A stretch of 64,000 nt of DNA from Dickeya chrysanthemi NCPPB 402 (GCF_000406105.1 NZ_CM001974.1:3857128-3921127); one strand, 5' to 3'. Shown: positions 1 through 10,866, numbered from the stretch's first letter. Numbers and translations are program-made. The notes: generated from the sequence alone by a model not told the origin.

Positions 1-30
1 TAGTTGACCCATTTATAAAACGTGCAGTGA

Positions 31-230
31 TATACCCGTCATACTTCAAGTTGCCGGTGTGTTGGCTGCGTGACTCGGCCCATCAATGGGCCTCGCCCTT
101 CGGGCCGCTGCAAGCAGCGTTCAAATCTGCTCCCGGCAGATTTGTCGCTCACCCGAATCACTTACCTGAGTAAGCTCATCGGGATTCGCTCACTTGCCGC
201 CTTCCTGCAACTCGAATTATTTGGGGTATA
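31..230. repeat. ERIC-like palindromic repeat, copy 1
   Basis: About 200 bp bounded by TATACCCGTCATACTTCAAG on the left and ATTATTTGGGGTATA on the right, the termini of enterobacterial ERIC/IRU elements. It contains the ERIC core (GTAAGCTCATCGGGATTC) plus an extra GC-rich block with hairpin-forming segments (CAAATCTG.. / ..CAGATTTG; CTGCAAGCAG). Longer than the classical ~127 bp ERIC, so an insertion-bearing variant. It is in the opposite orientation to the copy at 1019-1295. Confidence 0.85.
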
Positions 231-645
231 AACTGTGTGTATCAGAAAATGCATCTGATATACGGCGCAAATTATGTATCAAGCGAAAAACAGATATATT
301 TTTTGCCGTCAGACGACAAATACGGAATGCCTAATAAAAGAAACCATGTATTAATTAAAAGGAAACTGTGTTTTATTTAGATTATTATGGCTGTATATCA
401 TTTAGTCATTAGGCAATTTCTCCCATATGATGAAATTATGATATGGAAAATTAGGCAAACGCCCATAACCTTGTGAGCATTATCACTAAGAAAAACAGAG
501 TCCTTATACATTACAGGGTTAAATAACCGTGAAGCTCGGCAGGCGACAAGCCGCAACCGTCACGGCCAAACACAGGCAGGACGGGCATTGGGAGCAATAG
601 TCTTTCCCTCGAAATGGCCCTGGCGTATCGCGGCGGCCCACCTCA
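231..645. other. AT-rich stretch without a supportable gene
   Basis: Between ERIC-like copies 1 and 3 no reading frame has a convincing start with a ribosome binding site or a recognisable protein. The 90-residue minus-strand frame at 519-791 is low complexity in hydrophobicity and overlaps the repeat at 646-840. I see nothing else that can be supported. Confidence 0.5.
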
Positions 646-840
646 GGATTCGAGTTGCAGGACAAAACGCGTTGGCTCGACAGGGCAAGGCTTATTGAAA
701 CTTGTAACACGACGACAGAGTGACAAATTCGTCGGAAACGAATTTGCCCCACCAACGGCTGACCTCCGTTAAGAGACAGGATGTCTCTCATTTCATCCCT
801 AAGAATTTACTCAAGTCAGTGACTGGGGAGAGCGACAACA
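646..840. repeat. Degenerate partial ERIC-like repeat, copy 3
   Basis: Diverged relative of the element at 1019-1295: it shares GATTCGAGTTGCAG, the inverted pair CAAATTCGT/ACGAATTTG, the block AAGAGACAGGATGTCTCTC and a decayed core ending in TCAGTGACTGGGGAGAGCGAC. The distal part (the tail reading AACTTGAAGTATGACGGG) is missing, so it is truncated. Confidence 0.7.
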
Positions 841-1018
841 TGGCCGGAACAGAATGGAACACAGCGTACAACGCCTCAAAAAAGGTAGGGGATAATAAAT
901 ACGTCTTGTCGTGTGAAAAGATATATTTTTAACGAATACTGATGGGGAAATATATAAAATGATGCAGTTACATCAGCGAATGAAACACCTTTTAAAATAT
1001 CTCTCACCACCCCAATAT

Positions 1019-1295
1019 ATATACCCAAAATAATTCGAGTTGCGTTGGCCCGTCAGGGCAAGAGAGAGACAAATTCGTCGGGAACGAATTTGACCAGCCA
1101 ACGGCTGGCCTGCGATGAGAGACAGGATGTCTCTCATTTCATCCCGATGAGCTTACTCAGGTCAGTGATTCGGGTGAGCGACAAATCTACCGGGAGCTGA
1201 TTTGAACGCTGCTTGCAGCGGCCCGAAGGGCGAGGCCCATTGATGGGCCGAGTCACGCAGCCAACACACCTGCAACTTGAAGTATGACGGGTATA
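1019..1295. repeat. ERIC-like palindromic repeat, copy 2 with internal insertion
   Basis: About 277 bp starting TATACCCAAAATAATTCGAG and ending CTTGAAGTATGACGGGTATA. The right two thirds match copy 1 in inverted orientation. The left part carries an extra module with two inverted repeats (CAAATTCGT/ACGAATTTG and GAGAGACA/TGTCTCTC) that copy 1 lacks but the partial copy at 646-840 has. Modular growth by insertion of hairpins is visible directly. Confidence 0.85.
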
Positions 1296-1821
1296 TCAGT
1301 ACACGTGATACGGGAGTTACCAGGCTGATACCGACAAAAACAGAAAACAGGCGGCCATATCAATCCAATAATCACTGTCGGTATCATCGGTGGCCAATGC
1401 TGCTGAGTGGATGAGAAATAGCACGTGTGACGGCGCGACATCGACATTAATAGAATAGACGGAGAGAAGAGATTGATGCCGGCGATGTTTTAGATGGCAG
1501 AGACTGTTGACGGTGTTATCCGGCTGGTTTCCTTGATTGCTTTTAATCACGTTGTTTTAAATCACTTCCATCAACCGCGCTCAAATTCTTCTCATGACAA
1601 TGAAAAATACACTTAATAGCAAAAAGTGTATTTAAATATGAACTCTTTATTCGATTGTTTACAGAGTAAGGTATCGAAACGTATCGATATAAAGACGACT
1701 GGAATAATGAGCAAATAAAATGCAACTAATATGATGACAAGAGTCGGTATAAAATCGCAAAAAATCATATCAACGAATAACATTGATACCGTATAGATTT
1801 CATTTCACGGGCGAGCTGGCT
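1296..1821. other. Stretch without a supportable gene
   Basis: Several short minus-strand frames (60-77 codons) exist, but none shows a family motif, a good ribosome binding site and sensible composition together. Sequence is AT-rich towards 1600-1800. It lies downstream of the PAS gene at 1822-2214 (minus strand). No clear terminator was found. Confidence 0.5.
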
Positions 1822-2214
1822 TTATGAAGCCATTGTCGTAGTAATATCCCCATCACCTTGATTGAGAATGAGCAACGACAGCACCCGATCTTCTACATTC
1901 AGTTTGGAAAACGAGAGCGTACTGAGCGGCCTTTTGGCAAACCCATCAGATAGCAAATCCCAGGCGACATGCGTGCTAAGTAACTCATTATTGGTCATAA
2001 AATCGTGGTAAGCGAACCGGACGTTAACCGGAAGCACTTCATCGATTGAGGCGGGTGCAGTCGTCCCCGTACGTAAACCAAAATGAGCATTAAATGCGGA
2101 ATTCGCGCAGACTATCTTGCAGTTATCATCAATGACCGCAATTGCGCGTCTGTCATTGTGAACAGGGGCACTTAACATGCTCATGATTTCATTCTGCCCA
2201 AATATCAGACTCAT
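1822..2214 (-). CDS. Orphan PAS-domain protein
   Basis: A 130-residue protein starting at ATG 2214, which is preceded by AGAGGA; the longer upstream frame lacks such a site. Residues around 22-60 (AIAVIDDNCKIVCANSAF then HFGLRTG) have the pattern of the start of a PAS fold: a strand, 'ANSAF' helix and following loop. No DNA-binding helix-turn-helix, kinase or cyclase domain follows, so it is a free-standing sensor fragment or a decayed regulator. Neighbours are repeats on one side and an AT-rich spacer on the other, so context gives no partner. Function unknown; PAS assignment is from motif pattern only. Confidence 0.6.
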   Translation of the reverse strand: MSLIFGQNEIMSMLSAPVHNDRRAIAVIDDNCKIVCANSAFNAHFGLRTGTTAPASIDEVLPVNVRFAYHDFMTNNELLSTHVAWDLLSDGFAKRPLSTLSFSKLNVEDRVLSLLILNQGDGDITTTMAS

Positions 2215-2967
2215 ATGTCCTCTACTTCTTGCTATGTGAAATCTATCCCTCCTGCCGCAATCAGAAAATGGAGACGACAGGGATATGGAGATAGTTTTTA
2301 AAGTCAGCCAGTGAAGTCGCTCTGGCAACCACAATAATTAAACCGTTGATATAATTAGAATTCAATCAACCTGAACAAGACATTATGAGTGATAACTTAA
2401 TTTCCTACGTGATTACGCAGCCCAAACAATATAAATATTATACTTTCGTGAGTATATCTCATGTCATCTGGCTAACTGAAAGTCGAAATTACCTATCACA
2501 GTAATCAGCCTGCTTATTGATACGATTTGCTTACAAAAAAAACAATCCCGTAACTTAATAGCGGCATTAATACGTCCTTTTTGAGGATCATTAGCACTAT
2601 ATCTGCTTTCGCGGGGGGGCGATCGCTCAAATAAGGCCGATCTTTTGCCTGTTTGATCATCTCGCTCGATCAAATTTCTGTTAATGATAGTTAGTACCAA
2701 TGAAATAGTCATTTTCATTAACTATTCTCCTTACGAGTAAATCAGACGGCACGCTGGAAGTAAAAACGTGAGCAAAATCGCATAAAACGCTGCACTTTGG
2801 CGGCGGTATCTCCATACCTCTTGATCAGGGACTACTCTTAAAAGCAAACATCTGGGGGTCTTCCCTGTAATGCGTGATCCATCGCGCAAAAAAGAAACAA
2901 ATGTTAATGGCTCACTATTATTAACCATTGATTGACATAATATTAACAATGTTTAAGGAGAAGCGCT
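2215..2967. other. Intergenic region upstream of acs
   Basis: About 750 bp, mostly AT-rich. Minus-strand frames at 2464-2718 and 2731-2949 have no recognisable features and are not called. The sequence holds a 7-9-7 inverted repeat TTTGATC/GATCAAA at 2652-2674 and a CRP-like sequence CGTGA-GCAAAA-TCGCA at 2767-2782 (8 of 10 consensus half-site bases), 185 bp before acs. In E. coli acs is CRP-activated, which makes the latter plausible but unproven. Confidence 0.4.
2767..2782. promoter_or_regulatory. Candidate CRP site upstream of acs
   Basis: CGTGA-N6-TCGCA differs from the TGTGA-N6-TCACA consensus at two half-site positions. E. coli acs is known to depend on CRP. No convincing -10/-35 pair could be placed relative to it, so this is a candidate only. 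Confidence 0.35.
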
Positions 2968-4929
2968 ATGAGCCAATATAATAAACACCCTATACCTACC
3001 GCGATTGCGGAAAACGCCTTAATCACCGCCGAACAGTATAAAAAGATGTATCAGGCATCGGTGCAAGATCCTGATTCCTTCTGGCGGGAACAAGGCAAGA
3101 TAATCGATTGGATCAAACCCTATCAACAGGTCAAAAACACCTCTTTTGACCCAGGCCATGTTCGCATTCGCTGGTTCGAAGACGGCACGCTCAACGTGGC
3201 GGCAAACTGTCTCGATCGTCATCTTGCCACGCAAGGCGATCAAACTGCGATCATTTGGGAAGGCGACGACGCCAAAGAAAGCAAAAAAGTCACCTATCGT
3301 GAACTGCATCAGGCGGTCTGCCGTTTTGCCAATGTGCTGAAATCAAAAGGGATCAGTAAGGGCGATGTGGTCGCTATTTATATGCCGATGGTGCCGGAAG
3401 CGGCCGTGGCGATGCTGGCCTGTGCCCGCATCGGTGCCGTGCATTCAGTGATCTTCGGCGGATTCTCTCCGGAATCGATCGCCGGGCGAATCGTCGATTC
3501 CAGCGCCAAGCTGGTGATCACCGCCGATGAAGGCGTTCGCGCCGGGCGGACGATCCCGCTGAAAAAGAATATCGACGAAGCCCTGCGCAATCCGGCCGTC
3601 ACCAGCGTCAACCATGTGATCGTTTTCCAGCGCACCGGTAAACCCGGAAACTGGCAAGACGGCAGAGATCTGTGGTGGCACGAGCTGGTCGCACAGGCGG
3701 ATGATCATTGCCCGCCTGAAGAAATGAACGCGGAGGATCCGCTGTTTATCCTCTATACGTCCGGTTCAACCGGTAAACCTAAAGGGGTGCTGCATACCAC
3801 CGGCGGTTATCTGGTATACGCCGCGACGACGTTTAAATATGTGTTTGATTATCACCCCGGCGACATTTATTGGTGTACCGCCGACGTCGGTTGGGTTACC
3901 GGCCACAGCTACCTGTTGTACGGCCCGCTGGCCTGCGGCGCCATCACGCTGATGTTCGAAGGCGTACCCAACTGGCCCACCGCCAGCCGGATGGGACAAG
4001 TGGTGGACAAACATCAGGTCAATATCCTGTACACCGCACCAACGGCCATCCGCGCGCTGATGGCGGACGGCGACAAAGCGATCGAAGGTACTTCGCGCCA
4101 GTCGCTCAAAATCATGGGCTCGGTGGGGGAACCCATCAACCCGGAAGCCTGGGAATGGTACTTCAAAAAAATCGGCAACAGCCGTTGCCCGATTGTCGAT
4201 ACCTGGTGGCAAACGGAAACAGGTGGCTTCATGATCACTCCGTTGCCCGGCGCCATTGAACCTAAACCCGGTTCAGCGACGTTACCGTTCTTCGGGGTGC
4301 AGCCCGCCTTGGTGGACAACATCGGTAATCCACAAGACGGCGCCTGCGAAGGCAACCTGGTGATTACCGACTCCTGGCCCGGTCAGGCGCGTACGCTGTT
4401 TGGTGACCATGAACGTTTTGAACAGACCTACTTCTCTACGTTCAAGGGCATGTATTTCAGCGGCGACGGCGCACGCCGTGATGAAGACGGCTATTACTGG
4501 ATAACCGGCCGTGTAGACGACGTGCTGAACGTATCCGGCCACCGGCTGGGAACGGCGGAAATCGAATCCGCGCTGGTTTCACACCCGAAAATCGCCGAAG
4601 CAGCGGTAGTCGGCATTCCGCACAGCCTCAAGGGGCAGGCGATCTATGCTTACATCACGCTGAATCATGGCGAAGAGCCGACCAGTGAACTGTATACCGA
4701 AGTGCGCAACTGGGTACGAAAAGAGATAGGCCCTATCGCGACGCCGGATATCCTGCACTGGACCGATGCTCTGCCGAAAACCCGATCCGGCAAAATCATG
4801 CGGCGTATTCTGCGCAAGATTGCAGCCGGGGATACCAGCAATCTGGGGGATATCTCAACCCTCGCCGATCCTGGCGTGGTAGAGAAATTGCTGGAAGAAA
4901 AACAAGCCATGGACAACACACCGTCTTAA
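2968..4929 (+). CDS. acs: Acetyl-CoA synthetase
   Basis: 653 residues, the normal length of the AMP-forming acetate:CoA ligase that makes acetyl-CoA from acetate, ATP and CoA in the cytoplasm. The adenylate-forming motif [14 protein letters not shown] lies near residue 263, WWQTETGG near 413, and the C-terminal [11 protein letters not shown] segment carries the lysine that is acetylated for control in this family. Start ATG follows AAGGAG. First gene of acs-yjcH-actP, the same order as in E. coli, so uptake and activation of acetate are co-expressed. Confidence 0.97.
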   Translation: MSQYNKHPIPTAIAENALITAEQYKKMYQASVQDPDSFWREQGKIIDWIKPYQQVKNTSFDPGHVRIRWFEDGTLNVAANCLDRHLATQGDQTAIIWEGDDAKESKKVTYRELHQAVCRFANVLKSKGISKGDVVAIYMPMVPEAAVAMLACARIGAVHSVIFGGFSPESIAGRIVDSSAKLVITADEGVRAGRTIPLKKNIDEALRNPAVTSVNHVIVFQRTGKPGNWQDGRDLWWHELVAQADDHCPPEEMNAEDPLFILYTSGSTGKPKGVLHTTGGYLVYAATTFKYVFDYHPGDIYWCTADVGWVTGHSYLLYGPLACGAITLMFEGVPNWPTASRMGQVVDKHQVNILYTAPTAIRALMADGDKAIEGTSRQSLKIMGSVGEPINPEAWEWYFKKIGNSRCPIVDTWWQTETGGFMITPLPGAIEPKPGSATLPFFGVQPALVDNIGNPQDGACEGNLVITDSWPGQARTLFGDHERFEQTYFSTFKGMYFSGDGARRDEDGYYWITGRVDDVLNVSGHRLGTAEIESALVSHPKIAEAAVVGIPHSLKGQAIYAYITLNHGEEPTSELYTEVRNWVRKEIGPIATPDILHWTDALPKTRSGKIMRRILRKIAAGDTSNLGDISTLADPGVVEKLLEEKQAMDNTPS

Positions 4930-5049
4930 CCGTCATCCGATAAAAACAGCGCCGCCCGCACCGGATCGTATTACGCCGTCTGGTGTGTGGTGGCACCTAA
5001 AAACGCCCGCCCACAAGGGCGACGCGACTTATCTGACTGGAGATTTATG

Positions 5050-5361
5050 ATGAATGATCTCATTTATCAACGGATTGAAGATAACCCGCTATTTAAAGAA
5101 CTGGTCCAGAAACGGCAACGTTTTGCCGCCTTTCTTTCGCTGATCATGCTGGTGTTGTACATCGGTTTCATTCTGTTGATCGCCTTTGCACCGGGCTGGC
5201 TGGGAACACCCATCGCACCCGGCGCGGGGACGACCCGCGGCATCCCGTTGGGTATCGGGCTCATTATCATCTCCTTCACGCTTACTGGTATTTATGTCTA
5301 CCGTGCCAATGGTGAATTTGACCGCCTGACCAAAGCATTGCTGAATGAGGTGCAAAAATGA
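5050..5361 (+). CDS. yjcH: DUF485 inner-membrane protein YjcH
   Basis: 103 residues beginning [12 protein letters not shown], the conserved start of YjcH; a longer upstream frame (from 4987) lacks resemblance to the family, and ATG 5047 directly precedes the chosen one. Two hydrophobic segments (about residues 24-45 and 60-85) separated by a Gly/Pro loop fit the two-helix DUF485 fold. It sits between acs and actP and its stop overlaps the actP start (ATGA), implying translational coupling; its role in acetate transport is suggested by context and not by known chemistry. Confidence 0.92.
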   Translation: MNDLIYQRIEDNPLFKELVQKRQRFAAFLSLIMLVLYIGFILLIAFAPGWLGTPIAPGAGTTRGIPLGIGLIIISFTLTGIYVYRANGEFDRLTKALLNEVQK

Positions 5362-7016
5362 AAAGCCGCATTTTCCTGCTGACCGGTCTGCTGGGGCTAC
5401 CGATATGGGCGCAAGCGGCGGATGCCGTTTCCGGCAACGTCCAAAAGCAACCGCTGAATATTCAGGCCATTGTGTTGTTTGTGTTATTTGTGGCGGCAAC
5501 CCTCTACATCACCTATTGGGCTTCCAAACGTACCCGTTCGCGCAGTGATTACTATACTGCGGGTGGTAATATCACCGGCTTTCAGAATGGGCTGGCGATC
5601 GCCGGCGACTATATGTCCGCGGCCTCGTTCCTCGGCATTTCAGCGCTGGTGTACACGTCCGGCTTTGACGGCCTGATCTATTCACTCGGCTTTCTGGTAG
5701 GCTGGCCGATCATTCTGTTCCTGATCGCCGAACGGCTGCGTAACCTGGGCCGTTATACCTTCGCCGATGTGGCTTCTTACCGGTTGCAGCAAAAACCGAT
5801 CCGCACCCTGTCCGCCTGCGGCTCGCTGGTGGTGGTGGCACTGTACCTGATTGCGCAGATGGTGGGCGCAGGTAAACTCATCCAGTTGCTGTTCGGGCTG
5901 AACTACCATATCGCGGTGGTGCTGGTCGGCATCCTGATGGTGATGTACGTACTGTTCGGCGGTATGCTGGCGACCACCTGGGTGCAAATTATCAAAGCGG
6001 TATTGCTGCTGTGCGGCGCCACCTTTATGGCGATCATGGTGCTGAAAACGGTCAACTTCAGCTTTGACAGCCTGTTCAGCGAGGCCATCAAGGTTCACGC
6101 GAAAGGCATTGCCATCATGAAACCCGGCGGGCTGGTGTCCGACCCGATCTCCGCGTTGTCTCTTGGGCTGGGGCTGATGTTCGGCACCGCTGGCCTGCCG
6201 CACATCCTGATGCGCTTCTTCACCGTCAGCGATGCCAAAGAAGCGCGTAAAAGCGTGCTCTTCGCCACGGGTTTCATGGGGTATTTCTACTTCCTGACGT
6301 TCATTATCGGCTTCGGCGCGATTCTGTTGGTGAGTGCTAACCCCGCCTTTAAAGACGCGGCGGGCACGTTGATTGGCGGCAACAATATGGCGGCAGTACA
6401 CCTTTCCAATGCGGTAGGCGGCAACTTCTTCCTCGGCTTTATCTCCGCGGTCGCTTTCGCCACCATTCTGGCGGTAGTCGCCGGGTTGACGCTGGCCGGC
6501 GCATCCGCAGTATCCCATGACCTGTACTCGAATGTGATCAAGAAAGGCCAGGCCACCGAGCGCGACGAACTGAGGGTATCGAAACTTACGGTGCTGGCGC
6601 TGGGTGTGATCGCCATCCTGCTGGGGATTTTGTTCGAAAATCAGAACATCGCCTTCATGGTGGGGCTGGCATTCTCGATTGCCGCCAGCTGTAACTTCCC
6701 GATTATCCTGTTGTCGATGTACTGGTCGAAGTTGACCACCCGCGGAGCGATGATCGGCGGTTGGGCCGGGCTGTTAACGGCAATTATCCTGATGATTCTG
6801 GGGCCGACCATCTGGGTGAAAATTCTCGGTCATGCGACCCCGATCTATCCGTATGAATATCCGGCGCTGTTCTCGATGCTGGTGGCTTTTGTCGGTATCT
6901 GGTTTTTCTCGATTACCGATAATTCCGCCAATGCAGTCGAAGAACGCAGCAAGTTCAAGGCGCAGTTCATCCGTTCACAAACCGGCCTGGGTATCTCAAA
7001 AAGTTCCTCTCACTAA
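5358..7016 (+). CDS. actP: Acetate permease, sodium:solute symporter family
   Basis: 552 residues, a multi-spanning SSS-family transporter with an N-terminal signal-like segment ending AQAADA, as in E. coli ActP. Characteristic stretches are [24 protein letters not shown] (first core helix region, around residue 60) and [15 protein letters not shown]. It imports acetate and related short monocarboxylates for acs. The start overlaps the yjcH stop by 4 bp, and a strong terminator follows at 7041-7069. Confidence 0.95.
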   Translation: MKSRIFLLTGLLGLPIWAQAADAVSGNVQKQPLNIQAIVLFVLFVAATLYITYWASKRTRSRSDYYTAGGNITGFQNGLAIAGDYMSAASFLGISALVYTSGFDGLIYSLGFLVGWPIILFLIAERLRNLGRYTFADVASYRLQQKPIRTLSACGSLVVVALYLIAQMVGAGKLIQLLFGLNYHIAVVLVGILMVMYVLFGGMLATTWVQIIKAVLLLCGATFMAIMVLKTVNFSFDSLFSEAIKVHAKGIAIMKPGGLVSDPISALSLGLGLMFGTAGLPHILMRFFTVSDAKEARKSVLFATGFMGYFYFLTFIIGFGAILLVSANPAFKDAAGTLIGGNNMAAVHLSNAVGGNFFLGFISAVAFATILAVVAGLTLAGASAVSHDLYSNVIKKGQATERDELRVSKLTVLALGVIAILLGILFENQNIAFMVGLAFSIAASCNFPIILLSMYWSKLTTRGAMIGGWAGLLTAIILMILGPTIWVKILGHATPIYPYEYPALFSMLVAFVGIWFFSITDNSANAVEERSKFKAQFIRSQTGLGISKSSSH

Positions 7017-7040
7017 GCGAGACAGGGCTGACCACAACCA

Positions 7041-7069
7041 ACCGGGGAGCAACTCCCCGGTTTTTTTTT
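7041..7069 (+). terminator. Intrinsic terminator after actP
   Basis: Stem ACCGGGGAG / CTCCCCGGT with a short CAA loop followed by nine T residues. It closes the acs-yjcH-actP operon. The convergent yjcE stop codon lies at the edge of the T run. Confidence 0.9.
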
Positions 7070-8714
7070 ATACTTTCTCGCTGAGTACCGCTTCCAGCAA
7101 ATCCAGTTCACGCAACATCTTTTGCAGCGTTTCGTTGCTGATGCGTTGCGTAGCACGCAGGTGATACAGCTCGGCGCGCTCGGCGCTGACGGCGGCCAGA
7201 CGAAAGCGCCGCTCCAGATTCTCGACCGCCATACTGTTTTCCAGCTCATCGGTGCCCGCCACACGGCGATGCAGCATGCCGATGACGCGAGCACTCACTT
7301 CCGCCAGCACCTGATCATCGAGGTTTTCTTCCCGATCAGCCGCCAGGCGCTCCTGCATTTTTTTCAGGCAGTCGATAGCGACCTGCGCCATCGTCACCCG
7401 CGCCATGCGTTCTTCTTTCTTCTGCACGCTGTGGTCGGTCAGCGTAATGCCTCTTAACAGCAGCGGCAGCGCCACCACGCCGCACAGCAATGAAAACAGG
7501 ATCACCCCGGTAGCAATAAACACCAGTTGATAGCGAGATGGAAACGGCTCGCCACTGTTCATAAACAGCGGAATAGACAGCACGCCTGCCAACGTGATTG
7601 CACCACGCACACCAGCAAAAGTACTGATCCAAATCTCGCGCGAGGTGTAGTTGGCAAACAGCATCGGGCGCTTATTCTGCACATAACGGCTGTAGAGTTT
7701 CATCAGCCACAACCAGGCAAATCGCAGCAGTAACAAGGCGCAATAGATCAGGACGATATCAGCGAACAACAGCCAGGTTTCAATGGTCGGATCCAGCTCC
7801 GCCTGCACAATCGACTCTTCAATCACACCGGGCAGTTGCAGCCCCAACATCAGGAATACCATGCCGTTGAACACAAACTCCAGCATGTTCCACACGCCGT
7901 TGGCCCGAAGCCGCATATTGAGCGGCGCCTGCCGCAGCAGTTGAGTTCGGCTGATGGTCATCCCCGACGCCACCGACGCCAGAATGCCTGATACGCCGAA
8001 ATGTTCGGCAATCAGGTAAGCGGCAAATGGCAGCAACAACAGTAATACGATCTGAGTCGCAGCATCATCATCGTTTTGATGACCAAGCAGCGACAGGGAT
8101 TTGCTGTACACCCAGGTCACACCGATGCCGGCTAGCAGGCCGCCCAGCGCCACCTGCAAAAACGCCAGCGTCGCGCCGGACACGGTAAACACCATGGTTC
8201 CCATCGCAATCGCTACTGCAAACTTGAGCGAAACCAGCGCCGACGCATCATTCATTAGCGCCTCCCCTTGCAGGATCCCCATCAACTTTTTCGGGATCCT
8301 GTCTTCACCGACGATGCCCGACAGCGCGACGGCATCCGTAGGAGACAACACGGCGGCTAGCGCAAACGCGGCCACCAGCGGCATTTCGGGGATCATCCAG
8401 TGTAACAGGTAACCAATGCCCACCACGGTAATCACCACCAGCACCAGCGCCAGCCCCAGAATTTCGCGCATGTGGTGCAGAAACTCGCGGGTCGAGGTTT
8501 TCCAGCCATCGGCAAACAGCAACGGCGGGATAAACAGCACCATAAACAGTTCGGGATTGAAATCGACATGCAAACCAAATTGCGGCCAGGCCAGTATGGC
8601 GCCAAGCCCGATCTGCATCAGCGGCAGTGGTATCTGAAAAGGCAGAAGACGCGTCATTACGCCGGAAAGCGACACTATCAGCGTCATGATCAGAATGGTG
8701 AAAAATATTTCCAT
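7068..8714 (-). CDS. yjcE: Sodium/proton antiporter, CPA1 family
   Basis: 548 residues, matching the length and N-terminal sequence of E. coli YjcE. About twelve hydrophobic spans occupy residues 1-420; the segment ALAAVLSPTDAVALSG near residue 130 and EALMNDASALVSLKFA near 165 are the ion-binding regions of CPA1 exchangers (conserved Asp in 'ND'). A hydrophilic helical tail (about 430-548) is cytoplasmic. Start ATG follows AGGGAA. It is convergent with actP; acs-actP/yjcE/ghxP neighbourhood is shared with E. coli. Ion specificity is inferred from family. Confidence 0.92.
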   Translation of the reverse strand: MEIFFTILIMTLIVSLSGVMTRLLPFQIPLPLMQIGLGAILAWPQFGLHVDFNPELFMVLFIPPLLFADGWKTSTREFLHHMREILGLALVLVVITVVGIGYLLHWMIPEMPLVAAFALAAVLSPTDAVALSGIVGEDRIPKKLMGILQGEALMNDASALVSLKFAVAIAMGTMVFTVSGATLAFLQVALGGLLAGIGVTWVYSKSLSLLGHQNDDDAATQIVLLLLLPFAAYLIAEHFGVSGILASVASGMTISRTQLLRQAPLNMRLRANGVWNMLEFVFNGMVFLMLGLQLPGVIEESIVQAELDPTIETWLLFADIVLIYCALLLLRFAWLWLMKLYSRYVQNKRPMLFANYTSREIWISTFAGVRGAITLAGVLSIPLFMNSGEPFPSRYQLVFIATGVILFSLLCGVVALPLLLRGITLTDHSVQKKEERMARVTMAQVAIDCLKKMQERLAADREENLDDQVLAEVSARVIGMLHRRVAGTDELENSMAVENLERRFRLAAVSAERAELYHLRATQRISNETLQKMLRELDLLEAVLSEKV

Positions 8715-8870
8715 GTGTTCCCTGGTTGATTGCCGTTACATGAAAGGACTCCGGGTCGTTGCCATCCGGTGCCGACAGCACCATAGGATGGGTGATCTTT
8801 ATGAATAATAACAAGATATAGTGTGATGAACAGAAAACGATGACAAAAAGTCGTCGCCTTTAGCACGGCA

Positions 8871-8901
8871 GAATAAAAAAGGGGAACCGTCGTTCCCCTT
8901 T
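8871..8901 (-). terminator. Intrinsic terminator after ghxP
   Basis: On the minus strand a 10-bp stem AAAGGGGAAC / GTTCCCCTTT with GACG loop is followed by TTTTATT. It lies 20 bp past the ghxP stop codon. Confidence 0.85.
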
Positions 8902-8921
8902 ATGCATCAGGTGATGAAAAA

Positions 8922-10289
8922 CTACAGCGCCCAGCCGCCAGCGTAAAAGGCGACCAGTGCCACAGCGATAATCACGGTGCCGATATTCAGCTTACGCCAT
9001 TCGCCGGAGAACAGACGGCCCAGTACCAGTGCACCAAAGCCCAACATAATGCCGGTAACGATGTTACAGGTCAGCACGATGAACACCGCGCACACCAGGC
9101 CGGACATCGCATCGACAAAGTCGTTGAAATCCAGTTTGGACACATTGCTCAGCATCAGCAGGCCGACATACATCAGCGCTGGCGCTGTGGCATAAGCCGG
9201 CACCAGGTAGGACAACGGCGACAGGAACAGGATCAGCAGGAACAACACGCCGACTACCGTAGCCGTCAAACCGGTTTTGCCGCCAGCCGCGGTACCCGCC
9301 GCCGATTCAATGTAGACGGCGGCCGGAGAGGTTCCGACCAGGCTTGCGAAAATGCTGCTGACGGAATCGGCAGTCAACGCGCGTCCGCCATTGATAATCT
9401 GGCCGTCTTTATCCAGCAGATTCGCCTGCCCCGCCACGGCACGAATAGTACCGGTCGCATCAAACACCGCCGTCATAACCAACGCCAGCACGCTCGGCAA
9501 CACAGCCGGCTGTAACGCACCTTTGATATCGAGACCGAAAATCAGCGACTGACCATTCGCATCGGTCAGGCTCGGCAGGGCAAACAGTCCCTGATATTTA
9601 ACGTTCGGATCAAAAATCAGCCCGATGACCGAAATGGCGACAATCACCAGCAAGATCCCACCCGGTACCCGGCGCTTTTCAAGGCCGATGGTGGCGGCCA
9701 GGCCGATCAGCGACATCGCCACCGGAAACGCAGTGAAGTGCCCCAACGCCACCGGCAAGCCGTCTATCGGGTTCTTGATGACCAGCCCAATCCCATTGGC
9801 GGCGATAATCAGCAAAAACAGCCCGATACCGATACCCGCGCCGTGCGCCACGCCCATCGGCAGGTTGCGCAGGATCCAGGAGCGAATGCCTGTCGCGGAT
9901 ACCACGGTGAACAGAATACCCATCATAAAGATAGCGCCCAGAGCGACCGGCACACTAATGTGCTGGCCCAGCACCAGACTGAAGGCGGTAAACGCGGTCA
10001 GCGAAATCGCACAACCAATCGCCATCGGCAGGTTGGCCCACAACCCCATCAGCAGAGAACCAAATCCAGCCACCAGACAGGTTGCGACAAACACCGCCGC
10101 TGGCGGGAAGCCTGCTTTACCCAGCATACCCGGCACGACGATGACCGAATAAACCATCGCCAGAAAGGTAGTCAGGCCCGCCAACACTTCCTGACGCACG
10201 CTACTGCCGCGCTGTGTAATCTTGAAAAAGGCATCAAGCGCGCCTGCGGAACGCGCCGCATCGCCAGCCTGACGAGTGGTATTGGACAT
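8922..10289 (-). CDS. ghxP: Guanine/hypoxanthine permease, NCS2/AzgA-type
   Basis: 455 residues with strong resemblance along its length to E. coli GhxP (YjcD), including [20 protein letters not shown] near residue 35, [18 protein letters not shown] near 275 and [16 protein letters not shown] near 320, which form substrate- and proton-coupling segments of this family. About 12-14 membrane spans. Start ATG follows AGGGGA. It has its own terminator and is transcribed away from the long 10290-10762 spacer. E. coli paralogue GhxQ has overlapping specificity, so guanine/hypoxanthine specificity is by closest resemblance. Confidence 0.92.
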   Translation of the reverse strand: MSNTTRQAGDAARSAGALDAFFKITQRGSSVRQEVLAGLTTFLAMVYSVIVVPGMLGKAGFPPAAVFVATCLVAGFGSLLMGLWANLPMAIGCAISLTAFTAFSLVLGQHISVPVALGAIFMMGILFTVVSATGIRSWILRNLPMGVAHGAGIGIGLFLLIIAANGIGLVIKNPIDGLPVALGHFTAFPVAMSLIGLAATIGLEKRRVPGGILLVIVAISVIGLIFDPNVKYQGLFALPSLTDANGQSLIFGLDIKGALQPAVLPSVLALVMTAVFDATGTIRAVAGQANLLDKDGQIINGGRALTADSVSSIFASLVGTSPAAVYIESAAGTAAGGKTGLTATVVGVLFLLILFLSPLSYLVPAYATAPALMYVGLLMLSNVSKLDFNDFVDAMSGLVCAVFIVLTCNIVTGIMLGFGALVLGRLFSGEWRKLNIGTVIIAVALVAFYAGGWAL

Positions 10290-10762
10290 GATGTATCCCC
10301 TGAAATGTCGTTGTTATCAAATGCTATGGTTTACCAAACGCTATAGGTATCAAGCGTGCCGGTGTTATCGCACGCCGTAGCCGGCGCTTAGAGCCTATCC
10401 CATTAGGGCTATTTCGCTTGGTCAGTATTCGAAAACGGTATGATGCAACGCCCCTTGCCAGACGCCGTAAAACCTGCCGTTTTCCCACGCCGACCTGATA
10501 AGCAAACGATTAACCGTCACGTTACAAGGTGGCTGAATCCTGCCAGTTGTTGTTGAGGCGGCAGATTATCCTGCCTTCGGGACATCCATTTCAACTGCTA
10601 TTCCCTGTGATCACCTCATGGTAGCGGACAAACCGCCGGCTACCGACAGCTAGCGCGGCCATTTGTCGGGCCCCGTCCATCATCAATTCGTATGGCAATG
10701 CATTGAGTATGAAAGAAAATAAAACAATGGTTCAGAAAGAGCGGACTGGGTGTTTATTTTTT
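10290..10762. other. Intergenic region upstream of ghxP
   Basis: About 470 bp with no gene. Near ghxP an imperfect palindrome GTTTACCAAAC (10329-10339) could be an operator, but it does not match the PurR consensus well. No RNA fold or repeat was recognised. Confidence 0.4.
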
Positions 10763-10778
10763 TGTGATTAAGCTCACA
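10763..10778. promoter_or_regulatory. Perfect CRP site
   Basis: TGTGA-TTAAGC-TCACA, all ten half-site bases of the CRP consensus. It lies 104 bp before the first tiny gene at 10867. A promoter candidate follows at 10786-10814. Confidence 0.85.
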
Positions 10779-10785
10779 AAAAATA

Positions 10786-10814
10786 TTGACCATTCTGTGA
10801 GCCCGGTATATCTT
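10786..10814 (+). promoter_or_regulatory. Candidate promoter of the tiny-gene pair
   Basis: TTGACC, 17-bp spacer, TATCTT (or TATATC two bases upstream). The centre of the upstream CRP site would then be about 50 bp before the start point, which is neither a standard class I nor class II activating position; the second CRP site at 10821-10836 would overlap the start point. Confidence 0.5.
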
Positions 10815-10820
10815 TAAAAC

Positions 10821-10836
10821 CGTGAACGACATCACA
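10821..10836. promoter_or_regulatory. Second CRP-like site
   Basis: CGTGA-ACGACA-TCACA, nine of ten consensus half-site bases, 58 bp centre-to-centre from the first site. Its position at or just past the predicted transcription start suggests repression by CRP. Confidence 0.65.
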
Positions 10837-10866
10837 CAAATAATGAATCATATAGAGGATACGACA

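Noticed and set aside
720..932. 70-codon plus-strand frame near the window start
   Set aside because: Most of it is the degenerate ERIC-like repeat at 646-840.
2464..2718. 84-codon minus-strand frame upstream of acs
   Set aside because: No motif, unusual composition and no supporting context; an AT-rich spacer readily gives such frames.
2932..2960. TTGACA close to acs considered as a -35 element
   Set aside because: A -10 at normal spacing would fall on the ribosome binding site, leaving no room for a leader.
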